This document shows positions 45,023 through 57,025 of a DNA stretch of 64,000 nucleotides, in pieces. The notes below the pieces were generated by a model that saw only the letters and a list, made by a program, of their open reading frames with translations, was not told the origin of the DNA and did no database searches. Origin of the DNA: Coniella vitis (lineage: Eukaryota > Ascomycota > Sordariomycetes > Diaporthales > Schizoparmaceae). The position numbers and the translations under genes are program-made. Positions within the stretch are counted from its first letter, which is position 1. Each line of letters opens with the position of its first letter. The DNA lies in assembly GCA_011317545.1 (NCBI GenBank), contig WUJK01000008.1, forward strand, positions 620,001 through 684,000, read 5' to 3'.

Positions 45023-45802
45023 ATGGTCGCCGACGCCCTCGTCTATCACCCAACCGTAGCACACTACCTGCGTTTCGTCGCTACCACAGTCGGTCGCGAC
45101 AAGGTCCTCCGCGTTCTGCAGTACTTTGCCCGCTTCTACGCCTGGTACCTCTTCCGCACCAATGGCTCACCCGCCGAAATCGCCCCCTGGGATGCGCTCA
45201 AGAAGCAATTCGGCGTGACCCGCAAGATTATGCGTGTCGGCAAGAACGTCGAGCATATCAAAGCCGCCGCGGCTGCCTCGGACGCCAAAGGTGGAGATCC
45301 GGTGCTACGCTACACGGCCGTTGGCAGACAGCTCGGCTACGCGGGCTACCTGACGCTGGACATGGCGACGGTGCTCGACGCCACGGGCATCCGCAAGAGC
45401 CCCAATGCGAAGAAGTGGCAGCGCGAGGCCTTCCGCTTCTGGGCTATGGGGTTGATCTTTTCGGTGCTAGCGCAGGTTTATACGCTGTATCAACTCCGCG
45501 CGAGAGAGGCCAAAGTCGATAAAAAGGAAGGTGAAGGTGTGGTGGAGAGCAAGAGGATAGCCATGTGAGTACATATCCCTGGGTCTTTTTTTCTTTCCCA
45601 TGCAAGCCAAAGACATGTTTAAACTGATCATGTTGATAGTGAGCGCTCTGCCAGCCGGTTGCAGCTGCTTTCCGACATCTGCGATTTGGCCGTCCCCTCG
45701 TCTGCCCTTGGCTGGGCTAACCTCGATGATGGCATTGTTGGTCTGGCTGGTACGGTCAGCAGTTTGATCGGCTTGTACACGCAATGGAAGAAGACGGCTT
45801 AA
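45023..45802 (+). CDS. PEX11: Peroxisomal membrane protein PEX11
   Basis: Peroxin that elongates and divides peroxisomes. Exons 45023-45564 and 45640-45802 give 234 residues, typical of fungal Pex11. The N-terminus contains the amphipathic helix region (VGRDKVLRVLQYFARFYAWYL), then RKIMRVGKNVEHIKAA, LGYAGYLTLDMATVLDATGI, a hydrophobic segment FWAMGLIFSVLAQVYTLYQL, and the C-terminal ICDLAVPSSALGWANLDDGIVG that defines the family. The basic tail is QWKKTA. The intron is GTGAGT...GATAG in phase 2. It shares a divergent promoter with FBP1. Confidence 0.93.
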
Positions 45803-46143
45803 TACTACAACAGGCGAGGAAAGGCTAGCTTTATAAGCAATTCAAGGCCTGTACAAAGACTGGTGGCTCAAAATCTGTGTTCTATGTCATGTCCTTTTGA
45901 ATCTTTTCTTCTGATAAATTGGGAAATGTGAGATTGAGGTTTGCAGCGTTTGAGGTTGGTATATTATATCGAATCATGTACGAACAATGAGCATACGTAG
46001 GGCCATTACTTTAGTATAATGAGACTTGTATTATTCGCTACGTGTAGACGCTGGTTTTGACCTCCGATGACCACAATGTCCCCTACGGAAAGCACTGTAT
46101 CCCATTGCCTTCTTACTCCATTTGCTTTATGACACTTGATATT
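45803..46143. other. Convergent 3' region
   Basis: 341 bp between PEX11 (+) and the IND1 gene (-); nothing else seen. Confidence 0.55.
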
Positions 46144-47628
46144 TTACAGTCCAATCTTGCCACCCACCTCCCTTGCGATTCCCATAAACACTTCGGCCCT
46201 CTCACTCCCCGCCTCCGCCACAACCGTCGGCTTGCCCTCCTGCGAGTGCGTCCCGATATTCTGATGCAGCGGAATGTCTCCCAGAAACGCAATCTCTTGT
46301 TGGGCGCACACGCGGCGCACACCCTCGCCCGAGCCGAAAATGGGGTGTTGTCCGCCGCAGGTGGGGCAGGTGAAGAGGGACATGTTGTTGACGAGACCGA
46401 GGATGGGCACATTTACCTTTTTGAACATGTTGATGCCCTTGACCGCGTCCTTGACGGAGAGAGTATGGGGTGTTGTGATGATGACGGAGCCTGAGAACAA
46501 GAAGACAGGAAAGAAAGAGAGTGAGTTAATGAGTTGGTCAACTTTATCAGTAGGATTTATGGGGAGGGGAAAAAACCATAAAAATAACCCTGCGGTGGTG
46601 GAGATGGATGGGGCAATTTCCAATACAGAAAGTGCTAAGTAGGATAGGTAGCAAGCAGGAACCCAATGTTGACTATGGAATATAGGCAAACGAACAACAA
46701 AGAAGGGGACCATCATGATGAGAAAACACACACACACACACGAAAAAGAGAAAGGAAAGGAAAAGCCATGGACATACCATCCAACACAATTTGCTGGGTA
46801 ATACTCAACTGCGTATCACCCGTCCCCGGTGGCAAGTCAAGCACAAGGATGTCCAGACCGCCCCAGTCGACTTCGTGGAGCAGCTGCTGTAGCGCCTTCA
46901 TGACCATCATGCCACGCCACACGACAGGCGCCTCCTCGCCAACGAGGTAGCCCATGGACATTGTCTTGACTCCATAATTTGATAGGGGCACGAGTTGGTT
47001 GTCTGGTTCAGATTGTTAGAATATAGAATCTTTTCTTCTGCCCTCGAAAAAAAAAAATGATACAGCAATATAGTATTATCAAGTCATGCTTCTGCAAGAG
47101 TCTACCCTTATCATGAGCAAGAGAAAGAAGCAAAGAGAGCAAAACAAGAGGGTAAAAGAAGACAATCTAAAACATACTGTCACTCAACCTCGGCTCCTCA
47201 TTCAAGTTGAACAGCGTCGGTATCGATGGCCCAAAGATATCCGTATCCAGAATCCCCGACCGGTGGCCCAGCCTCGCAAAGGCCAGCGCCAGGTTCGCCG
47301 CCACGGTGCTTTTCCCCACGCCGCCCTTTGCTGAGGAGACGGCAATGACTTTGGCTACATTGCGGATCTTGCGACGTTCGGGAAGACCGCGCTGCATCCG
47401 GGGAATGGAGCCGGTGCGTGGGAGGCCCTATGGCAGGGAAAAGAATGAGCAAGGAAGAACACTTTGCAGTAGGGCTATTTTCTTTACATGAGAGCGGTGA
47501 AAGGTAGAGAGAGAGATGCACCTAGGACCTAACTCGGCAAGTAAGGAAACTGTGAGACTCACCAGGGGATTCTCATGTTGAAGCACACGAGCAGTGTGGA
47601 AGAACCGCCGACTTGCGGCCGCCGCCAT
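46144..47628 (-). CDS. IND1: Mitochondrial iron-sulfur assembly P-loop protein IND1 (NUBPL)
   Basis: Mrp/NBP35-family ATPase needed to deliver Fe-S clusters to respiratory complex I. Exons 47628-47563, 47427-47178, 47002-46778 and 46490-46144 give 295 residues. The first exon (MAAAASRRFFHTARV) is a mitochondrial presequence. The deviant Walker A is SSAKGGVGKST, the switch region is LDTDIFGPSIP, Walker B is LVLDLPPGTGD, and the cluster-binding CxxC is FTCPTCGG. Absence of the N-terminal four-cysteine motif of NBP35 and presence of the presequence point to IND1 rather than to the cytosolic proteins. All four exons join in consistent phase. Confidence 0.93.
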
Positions 47629-48062
47629 GCTGCTCTGTTTTTCTTGTACAGAAAGTGTGGTAGGAGATAATTGTAGGTAACTTAGACCATCTTGGGAATC
47701 ATGAAGGACTTGCCTTTTGTATACTTTTGAGGTAAGAGAGCGTCAATTGCATGCCATCTTGACTACCCGTCTCATATACTTATGGATCCATCGCATCGCC
47801 AATTCGTCACTCATCGACCTTCACACTCTCTACCGGCCGGTCCCCTTGCTTAGCGGGTCCGCATCTCCTCAAGACGACCAATCACCAGCAATCATAGATC
47901 CCTGTCCCACAGCGCCCGGGACCCACTAAAAAGTTCAGCGGGCTCCAGCAAAGGTTGCATTTTCTGCTTTGCTTTGCGTTTGCGCAAAACCACATCCTTC
48001 CCAAAACCTCTACCACACACGCTTCTCGACAGGCCCCTCACAGATCGACCCCCTCTCCTACC
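47629..48062. other. Divergent promoter: IND1 and BFR2
   Basis: 434 bp with no gene. Confidence 0.55.
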
Positions 48063-50026
48063 ATGGCGCCCGTGGCAAAGAAAACGAGTTCGCGTGCAAA
48101 GCAATTCGCTTCTTTTGACGAGAAGCCGGTCAAAGGTACAATGCGGGACCCTGTTCTGTTTGCAGGAGGACTAGAGTCTACGACGATAGGATCTCTGTGG
48201 CTGACTGGATGTTCTTTCTTCTTGGACAGACTTTGACCCCGAAGCCGATGGCCCTACAGACGATGCAGCGAGCAATGATAGCGATGAAGAAGAGGAGGAT
48301 GTAGGAGGTACCGAACACTATGTGTCCGTTGGGTATGTTTACATCACGTTCTCCTCTATACTCTTGTCACTCACTTGGCTCAACGTTGCGGCGGGCTACT
48401 GACATTGCGTTCTCCTTTTCTCCTTGTAGAAAAAGCAAGCTCCGTCAAAAAGAACCCCCCGCTCTCGGTCCCAAGTACAGCGGTATACGCGTCAGCCGCG
48501 CCGCCCTTGACGATAGCAGCGACGGCGAATCCGGACAAGATGGCGAGTCTGACGACGACGACGATGATGCAAGCGATGAGGATGGCTCAGAAGAAGAGTT
48601 TGACGATCCTGACCTTGCAGACTTGGAGCGCGACAACATCATTGACGATGAGGAAATCGATAGCGATGATGCGCTGGCAGAAGGCGAGGAGGAGATGTTC
48701 AAGAAGAAGGGGTTCACGTTCAAGGATAGCAAGAGCAATGTCAATAAGGCTGCTCCCTCTGCCTCCGCCGATAAGAAGGCCAAGGTGCTCCCCAATGGAC
48801 GCCCGAGACGAATGGTTGCGGCAGATCTCATGTCGGGGTCAGAGAGTGAAGAGGAGGAATCTGCCGTGGAGGATGGATCAAACGACAGTGATGAAGAAGA
48901 GGATATCGGGGGCTCTGGGTCAGAGGAGGATGGAACAGGGGAAGGCTCGTCCGACGACGACCACTCAAGTGAAGATGACGAGAGCGAGGAAGACGAGGAC
49001 GAGGACGAGGACGAAGAAATGGAGGACGCAGACGCCACCAACGACCGATCGAGTTTGCGCAACCTGGTTCAGGACGACCAAAAAGGCGTCATCTCCAACA
49101 TTTCACAAGCCGCCAAGGCAGATGCGGAAAAGGGTGTTGCAGTGCGGCAACAGCGGCGCACGTACGACTCTCTCCTCAACCTTCGAATCCGGTTACAAAA
49201 GGGACTTGTCGCTATCAACTCCTTGAATCAAGTGACAGACAGCGACGACAACGACGACAAGCAACCCTACGAGGCCGCCGAGGAAGCCGCCATTAAGCTT
49301 TGGAACGCGATTGACAGGTTCCGCGCAAGCCTTTTGCCTGAGCCCAAGGCTGGACAGAAGCGCAAGCGCGACACACAAACCATAGATGCTTCCCTTGACG
49401 AAATATGGCAAGACATGCAAGCGGACGAGGAGCGCGCTACGGCCAAGCGCAACAAGATTCTCACCAAATGGTCCACCAAGGTCAAGAGCTCAACAGCAAC
49501 CATTAGCAAAGAGCGCCACCTGGGGGCCACGGCATCTGACTCGCTCATTGGTGCGCTCGAGACACAGCTCCTTAACCCGGAGCGGTTGATTAAGCGTACG
49601 CAAGTACCTCGGTCGTGTGCGCCACTGCAGGCATCCAAGAAGGTCGCTGACGACCCAACAATCTACGATGATGCCGACTTCTATCAGCTGCTGCTCAAGG
49701 AGTTGGTTGACCAGCGCACCAACGATGCTGACGGAGATGCGGACGGCAATGTCCCCACCGTGCGCTGGACCGCGGTTAAGGAGGCCAAGACCCGCAAGCA
49801 GGTTGACCGCAGGGCAAGCAAGGGCCGCAAGTTGCGGTTCACGGTACATGAGAAGCTGCAGAACTTTATGGCACCCGAGGACCGCAAGAGTTGGGAAGAG
49901 GAGGCCATCGATCGGCTGTTTGGCACCTTGTTTGGACAGCGGATGCAGCTCAAGGAAGACGTGTCAGATGAGGAGGACGACGACATGGTTCTTGCCGAGG
50001 AAGGCTTAAAGCTGTTCAGAAACTAG
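48063..50026 (+). CDS. BFR2: Ribosome-biogenesis protein BFR2 / AATF
   Basis: Nucleolar component of the small-subunit processome. Exons 48063-48135, 48230-48332 and 48430-50026 give 590 residues. An N-terminal KLRQKEPPALGPKYSGIRVSR motif precedes long acidic Asp/Glu/Ser stretches (about residues 80-230). The AATF region begins around VRQQRRTYDSLLNLRIRLQKGL, with LWNAIDRFRASLL and WSTKVKSS. The C-terminal TRAUB domain has DDADFYQLLLKELVDQR, RKQVDRRASKGRKLRFTVHEKLQNFM and AIDRLFGTLFGQRM, all very characteristic. The start ACCATGG is a strong context. The 3' end is 47 bp from the convergent membrane-protein gene. Confidence 0.94.
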
Positions 50027-50073
50027 CCCATCGGCCAAGACTCGTAGTGCCATCGATATAGGTCTTGGAATAT

Positions 50074-50605
50074 CTAGATTGCTTCCGTCACAAAGCTGGT
50101 CCAAATCAGTGAACTAATCAGGCCCACATGGACAGTCAAGTGCAGAACCGGCCCTCCGAGGGCGTCACCGTGCCAATGCGGGGCCCTGGGATGCCAGACG
50201 CGTGTCGCAGCCCTCAGTATGGGGAAGATGTGATAGATAGCCAATGACGACGCCAGAATAGCACTCGTCTCATCGAAGGTGTCGCTTTTGTGGCGGAGAA
50301 ACTGGGCGCAGAGCACATTGACGGCCAAGAGCAGCCCGCCATAGCTTCGACAGATCAAAACGGCATCGACAGACGCTCTCGGGTCTCGCAGCTGAAGCCG
50401 GGGCCGGAAGATGAATGAGGCGGAGGCTGTGGTATGCAAGGAAGCCGTGTGTTAATGCGGAATACCGAGGCAGGCAGCACAGCCTGGTTATTGGCGGTTT
50501 CAGGATGAGGGTTCAGTTTGCACAAGGGAGTATCCCGGTAAGACGCAACGGACCTGGTATCTCGATGAGCAGATGAAGAAGGATGGGGAGGTTTGCTTTG
50601 TGCAT
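50074..50605 (-). CDS. Small multi-helix membrane protein, unknown
   Basis: Two exons, 50605-50554 and 50426-50074, encode 134 residues. The donor is the unusual GTCCGT and the acceptor ACCACAG; together they restore a continuous hydrophobic pattern. There are about four helical segments: residues 5-17 (NLPILLHLLIEIP), 44-60 (YGGLLLAVNVLCAQF), 71-90 (SAILASSLAIYHIFPILRA) and 108-128 (LHLTVHVGLISSLIWTSF). A charged DPRASVDAVLICR motif precedes helix 2. Similar short four-helix proteins of unknown function are common in filamentous ascomycetes; I cannot name the family. It is divergent from the type III polyketide synthase 1.58 kb away and convergent with BFR2. Confidence 0.65.
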
Positions 50606-52186
50606 GGCGGCGACTCGATTTGTATGTACAAAAAGACGAGGCGTCACCGGGCGAGGAGTCGGGAGCCGTGTTCTGGCTTTTCGGGTCCGTGGGGCCAGAG
50701 CAGAAGGTCCCGGCCAAGGTGTACGAATGTACGGCAGAGAATTGCTGGACGGCGCCGAAAGATTGTGAGATGTGGTGGTCAAGCGGTGGATTCTGTCCGA
50801 AAGTGTGGGTAATCGGTCAGCAAAAACACCAAGTGATGATTCATGACCGTAGCGTTATCAGGCTGGCACAAGTAAATATGCAGCTGAGCACTTTCAGTGC
50901 ATACATGGTAGTAGATGCATGGCTTTTGTCGCAACGCAGCTTGAACAGGGAAAAGAATTACAAGACCAAGGTTGCAAAGGTTTCAAATCCCGTCTGTGTG
51001 CAAGTGTGATAATGGCTACACTAAGTACTTGGATACGAAGTACTATGTATTGTACGTACTCCCATCCCTGCTATGTGGCTGAACTTCCACAGCTACATAG
51101 TACACCTTCCGGCCGGTCTAGGCAGTTTCTCGAGAGGCCCCACTAGAGCTATCTCAGCAACTGAGGGAAGGTGCTTGCTTGCCATGCTTCAACTACTATG
51201 TACTCACCTACTCACCACACAAAGCAATTCTACTGGCGAACATGAGCTGTAAACGGTCGACAATGCCTTGATACGCCATGTAACAGCTGTATGGCTGCGA
51301 AAACCCGCCCACTAGAGACGCACAATGGCAGCCTAGGACGAAAGCCGGGATGGAGATTAAGAGGTTTCACGGCGTGGTGGCTGGAACGCACAAGGTGCCT
51401 GTTTGGTCGCAATGCTGATAGTAAACGTTATACTATAGGTAGTACATAGCTAGGTGTGTACTATGTAGTACTTTGTGCTTCGTACCTGGCGGTAACTGCT
51501 GCCAAAACATGGCAAAGAGGGCACTAGTTTGGGTCCTTGCCCTGGTACATACTTGTAGTTACAGCAGTGCATCATTCACTCATCATCGCCCCTTCCTTCA
51601 ACAGCTTCATCCGCGTCCGCAGTCCGCGTCCGCGTCCGCGTCCCTGTTCTGCTTGAGTTTTTGTTGAGCTTCCAGAAGCCTGCCAGTCTTTCCGCCCTTG
51701 TTGCGCCACAATACACAAGCCTCTTCTTTCTCGAGGTCCTTCTCATACCTGGGCAGCCTTGGTGGACACATTCGTCGCCGTCAACTGTACACCACCACTC
51801 ACTCATCTTAAGTGCTTTGCTGTCTGGAATCTGCTGCCTTGTGGCTTTTCCCATTGTCGTGCAATCATTGCTCACTTCTCTCCTCAAATCCATCCCATTT
51901 GGCTTCCTTGTTTTCACCTCAGCATTGCAGCCCCAGCCGCATCCGTCTTTGGATACTACCTGTTCTTCTAGACGCGACCCGTGTTTGAATTTGATGTGAT
52001 CTAGCCGTGCAAGCTCGACAAATTCTAGAGTGCAGTCCAGCCACCACAGGAGCTCAGAAGCCAAACGAAAGACACCAGCCATAGACTTGAGGATTCAACA
52101 CTCCAAAACAACTCGAAGAAGTCCAGCTTGCCCCTTTACCGCTGAGGGAGTTTTGTTGGCCTCTCATAGAATTGTGAAGCGCTGAG
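50606..52186. other. 1.58-kb divergent region upstream of the type III PKS
   Basis: Contains several GTAC/TACATAGTAC motifs (51025-51110, 51190-51205, 51430-51485) and a CGCGTC hexamer repeat at 51610-51645. No credible gene. The last few hundred bases are probably the PKS leader. Confidence 0.5.
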
Positions 52187-53771
52187 ATGTCGGCCAACAG
52201 CTTCGGGCAACTTGGCCTGAGCATCACTGGACTGGGAACCCAATATCCACCATACGGATTGAAGCCGGATGCTATAGATACTCTGGTCCATCGCTACCAC
52301 AATGCCGACGCCCCGGCTATGAAAAAGATCCTGTCAATCAACAAATACACAGGCATAGAGGTATGTACATTGATCAGTATCTCATTGCTCTGCAAAAAGT
52401 CACGGTTTCACTCTCTCTTGATTAATTCTTTTCCATGAACCTGCGCTGACGACTCGCGAAAGTGTCGCTCCTCTATTGGAAACCCTGATCACCCAATCGT
52501 TAATGACCCTGAACCTCCGTCGATTGAAGACCTTCATGAAGTTTTCATTGCCGAGGGCGTACCGTTGGCCATAAGTGCTGCGCAAAAGGCCATTGCTGAA
52601 TCCAGCATCGACCTTCGAGAAATCGTAAGTCGAAATATTATCAGCCGAGCGCTCCAGTGTCTGCCAACACTTTCTTGAGCTGATACCCTCACCCTCACCT
52701 TATCAAAGCAATATATGAATATTAATTCTTTTACAGACTCATGTGGTCTCAACGACCTGTACGGATAGTGCAAATCCAGGGTATGACCACTTTGTATGTC
52801 AAGGTTTAGGCATCACCCACCAGGTCGAAAAGGTGCTTCTTCATGGAATTGGCTGCAGTGGTGGATTGGCAGCACTCCGAACTGCGGCCAACCTAGCATT
52901 AGCGCACAGCTACCGAGGCAAACCTGCCCGAATCTTGGTGATTGCGCTGGAAGTGAGCACCACATTCGTACGCAGCGAGCTCGACTCTATCGACAAGTCC
53001 GGGGAAACGAGAATAGGGGTGTGCTTATTCTCGGATTGCGCCAGCGCCGCGATCCTCAGCAACGACGTGAGCAGCAACGCACTGTCAGGCTCAAAACCAC
53101 CAATTTACGACCTCTTGGGCTGGGACCACCGCATCGTTCCAGATACTGCGCACGATCTAGGATTTGATGTCCACCGTCATGGCTGGAAGGTAATCTTGAC
53201 GCCACGTGTGCCCAAGATTGCGCAGGATGCGCTGCAACCCACGTTCGCTGATCTCATGACCTCGCTGAAACTACCAGCGGCATGGAAGAATGCCAAACCG
53301 GCGGACTTTGACTGGGCCATGCATCCTGGAGGCGCGACCATTCTCACTGGTGCGGAGCAAACAATGGGCCTGAAACCCGAACACATGCGCGCCAGCTACG
53401 ATGTGTACATGAATCACGGCAATTCCAGCAGCGCAACGATATTCAGTGTCTTGGATCGCATGCGAAGCAAAGACATGGACGCATGTACTCCAGACGGACG
53501 TGGGCCCAGAGAGCTTGTAGTGGGCTGTGCTTTTGGTCCAGGCGTAACCGTTGAGATGTGCATGCTCAAGAGAAACCTCAGTGCAGCAATACCTGGGGAG
53601 ACGGGCGTTCAGACACCCCCAGAAACAGAGAGCGAGCAGAGCAGTGACAGGAGCGAAAATGGGGATGAGACGGTTGAGTCGGATGAGGAAGACAAGGCCA
53701 ACGTACCCCAATTGCATCTTGCTGAACAGACTTTTATCAGCCAGGCGCTTGCATGTGTAGAATTGGACTGA
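52187..53771 (+). CDS. Type III polyketide synthase (chalcone-synthase-like)
   Basis: Homodimeric ketosynthase that extends a CoA starter with malonyl-CoA and cyclises the chain to pyrones, resorcinols or similar products. Exons 52187-52360, 52463-52624 and 52737-53771 give 456 residues. The catalytic triad is Cys152 (GIGCSGGLAALR), His308 (MHPGGATIL) and Asn341 (NHGNSSSATIF), with the His-Asn spacing of 33 as in plant chalcone synthase. VVSTTCTDSANPGYD and the C-terminal GCAFGPGVTVEM loop are also family landmarks. An acidic Ser/Glu/Asp tail of about 70 residues follows the core and is not part of the catalytic fold. The acceptor of exon 2 is AAG, otherwise splicing is standard. A GIT1-like transporter is convergent downstream and a small membrane protein lies upstream. 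The product cannot be predicted. Confidence 0.92.
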
Positions 53772-54209
53772 TATACGAGACGTCTATAGATTTCATGGGT
53801 TAAAAAGAGAGAGCAAGTTGGATGATTCGACATAGAGAAATGACAGATGTACGATACAAGAGCATAGCTTCAGATACTATTGCCAAATATACAAGACTTG
53901 GTTCATGATCCGTCTGTCTTCTTTGTACGTAACAACAGAAAATAAGGTGACAAGACGTATCAATCAGAGCTAGATGGTAGGGTATCACTATCTTGAAAAA
54001 TCCCACAAATGCAACGACAGTAGCCGACTGCCTCCTCGTCTCCTTCCCTAGACGCAAGAGCTCATCCGCACGACTTCTACAACGCATTAACCGCCTTTCT
54101 TTGTATATACTCAATGCCCGCTCACCCTCTTTCATCCCTCTCCCTCTCTCTCTGTACACATTATTCAGTTTACACTTCTCCTACCCCAGAACTTTACGTT
54201 TCACGGGAA
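53772..54209. other. Convergent 3' region
   Basis: 438 bp between the PKS (+) and the transporter (-); nothing else seen. Confidence 0.55.
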
Positions 54210-56018
54210 TCAAGCCTTCAACCCCATCGACGAAACCTCCTCCGTCCTTCTCTCCTCCACACTCTCAATGCTCTCCCCCTTCTTCAGACCCAATTGGCGC
54301 GTATCCCACCCTTTACTTTCCAGGTAGGCACGGAACCGCTCATCCTCAAGCTGGACCGTGTCCTGGCCGATGTGGGGCAGGAACACCAACACAAGAATGG
54401 CCGAGAGGATGCACAGCGAGCTGGACACATAAAAGGGGTACTGCGCGCTCGTGACTTGACTGCCGCCTGCCGCTTCGATATAAGGGAAGATGTAAGTGCC
54501 GATGAAGGCGCCGATTTTGCCGACGGCGGCAGCGATGCCGTAGTAGGTGCCGCGGATACCTGTTGCAGAGGTCTTTGCGGCGAGAAGACCGATGCTGGTG
54601 AAGGGAGGGGGGGTTTACGTTAGTGGTTGGTTGGTTGGTTGGTGAGGGAAAGTGGATGGGGTGGGAAAATGCAAAAAAAGGAGAAGAACAAAGGAAGATG
54701 CTTACTTGTTACCGGGTCCAAGTTCGCCAAGGGCCAGAAAGATGCCATAGACAACTGCAAAGGCAGCAACGTACTGCGCCTGGTGGAGCTTCTCGTAGCA
54801 ACCGGCCATGATGAAACCCACGATAGCCTGCAAGGTGACGCCGAGCGCCAGGGCATACCGGGGGCCGATCCAGTCGCTCACAAAGGCGCCGAAAAAGGTT
54901 CCGGGTAGGTAGAACAGGTTGATGACCGTGTTCCAGCCAAAGACGGTAGTGAGCGGGGCTGTGTCCGAGTCGTAAATGGAAGCCAAGATCTTCGAGCCGT
55001 AGATGCTAAAGGGATAGGTAGAAAAGTCGTAAATGAACCAGATGAGCGCAACGACAAACAGGCGGGGACCGTAGAAGCGCAGGGTGAGCATGTAGGGGAC
55101 GCGCACGTGCGCCATGCTGTTGCGCGAAAACTCCTCGGGCTCGCGGATGCGCAGACGCAGGACAAAGAGGATGAGGGGGAAGACGACGCCGATGCCCAGA
55201 CTCGTGCGCCACAGGGTGGTATAGTGGCCGTTACCGCAGGCGGCGGCAACAACGTAGGGGACGAAAGCGCCAGCAACGAAACCGACGTCAATGGCGCTGT
55301 TGGTGAAAAGGATGAACCAGCGGTTGCGGGTGCCGTTCTTGAGCTCGGCCGAAGACTCGGAGGCGCCCACAGAGCCGGCTGGGTATTCGCCGCCAATGCC
55401 GACGCCGACAAAGAAGCGCCATGCGACGAGCATGGACAGCATGCCTGGAATCTGGCCATGCCAGTAGGAACCAGCAGCAAGGGCCGTGAAAATGATCAGG
55501 ACGGTGGTGGAGACGAGCAGAGTGTTGACGCGGCTCCACTTGTCAGCGAGGACACCAAATATGAGCTCGCCTACAACGGTGCCGGCAAAGGCAATGGATG
55601 AGACCTAGTAAAGGAGATCAGAACCTCTTTCTTGACCTTGAGCCAGGCGCCAGCTGCTATGACGGGCCTTTTGTCGAGTCTTGTGGTAGAAATTCGAGTG
55701 AGGGAAGACGTACATTGTTGATGGCCGTTGAGTTGGCATAGGCATCTGGATATTGCTAGATCCGAGTTAGAGATATTGATTGGTCTGACCAAGACCCTGA
55801 TTAGGGCATTAGGAAGAATTTACCCTGGAGAGCACGGTGCTGACAGATCCAATGACGTTGTTGATGTAGCCATCGCTAAACAGCCCAGCACCGCATGCAA
55901 AGACAGGCAATAGTGTTGACGGGTTAGTGTCGCCTTGGCTGTGCGGTTCCGTCACCGAGTAAGGCTCGGTGGTGGCGTCCTGCGCCGGCTTGGACTTGTT
56001 GCGCCAGCCGAACGGCAT
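54210..56018 (-). CDS. GIT1-like MFS transporter (glycerophosphodiester / phosphate:H+ symporter type)
   Basis: Major facilitator of 506 residues in four exons: 56018-55824, 55755-55714, 55604-54706 and 54594-54210. The 42-nt second exon is supported by clean TCTAG and GTACGT sites and phase 0. About twelve helices are visible. Landmarks are GLFSDGYINNVIGSV in helix 1, FGVLADKWSR in the 2-3 loop, RFFVGVGIGGEYPAGSVGASE (helix 4, typical of the Git1/Pho84 branch), and WFIYDFSTYPFSIYGSKILA in the second half. Yeast Git1 imports glycerophosphoinositol. Filamentous fungi have several paralogues with unproven substrates, so the substrate is inferred from family only. Confidence 0.87.
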
Positions 56019-57010
56019 GGTGTTGTCTCGGAAGCGGGAAGAGGTAACGTTCCCTTGGAGAAACAAGCGACAGGAGCCAAGTTGTTGAAGGCGAGTCTCG
56101 AAGCGACGGGCAGCTCACTCATCAACGAAGATGCCGTGCGTCGTCTGATCAGGGAAGAGAGGTCGAGTGGGAGTGAAAGGGAGCGGAAGAGGAGGAGGAG
56201 GCTGCGAATTGGTTTAAAAGTCGACGAGCGGCGCGCCACATGGCACCGCTACTAATGTACATGGTACTCTGCATTGTACATAGTACTGCTCCCAAGCACA
56301 ACGGCACATTTGGTAGATAGGCGGTCGGTCCCTGACAGCCCAACCCAGGCAAGCAGGGTGGCAGGCTATCATCCTACTATGTCAAGTATGGACTCTGGGA
56401 GCCCCCCCATGTCCAGGCGTATCTCACCGGCCCTACTTGTTGCAAAGACGAGTGGGATCGTGACCCAAATGGCCCCCGGCCTGCAGGTCGTGCGCCCCAC
56501 CTCTGTCCGACAGGCAGTCTGCAGCGTGTTATTTGGCATGTGCGTCTGCGTCTGTCCTCTGTTAGACTCTGTTGGCTTATCAAGATGGGCTGCGGGCTGC
56601 TTGCAAGATCTTATCTGCTCTGGGCGACTGCTGATGCCGTCTTCTGCTACATCGCACATCGCACTGATTTGCCACGAGGACGGAGGATCGCCGTTGATCT
56701 GAAGTATATTCCCGCTGGTCGTGGTCAAAACCGCGAGTTGTCTGCCCGTTGAGCCATCCGATTGCGTCCTCTGGCAATTGAGTTTGTCGCAGAGGCGATC
56801 TGCCAGAGTTGCCGCAGTACCGAGGTGCGAGCGGGAAAGAAGAAGAGGCAATCGGCGCGTGCCCCAAACGCATCCTCTCATTCGTTGGAGGGCGCCAGGC
56901 CGGGATTGGCTAGACCAAAGCAGTCTGCATTGGAAAAGCCACATGGGTTAGCCTTGCTACTGGACCAGAATGCGCTTGTCGTCGGTACTACGTACTATTG
57001 TAGACACTTG

Positions 57011-57025
57011 CTATGTACATAGTAC
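57011..57025. repeat. Palindrome CTATGTACATAG plus TAC, example of a dispersed motif
   Basis: Perfect 12-bp palindrome. The same core recurs in intergenic DNA elsewhere in the window (see findings). Confidence 0.6.

Noticed and set aside
48445..49062. Serine-rich minus-strand frame of 205 residues
   Set aside because: Mirror of the Asp/Glu codons of BFR2.
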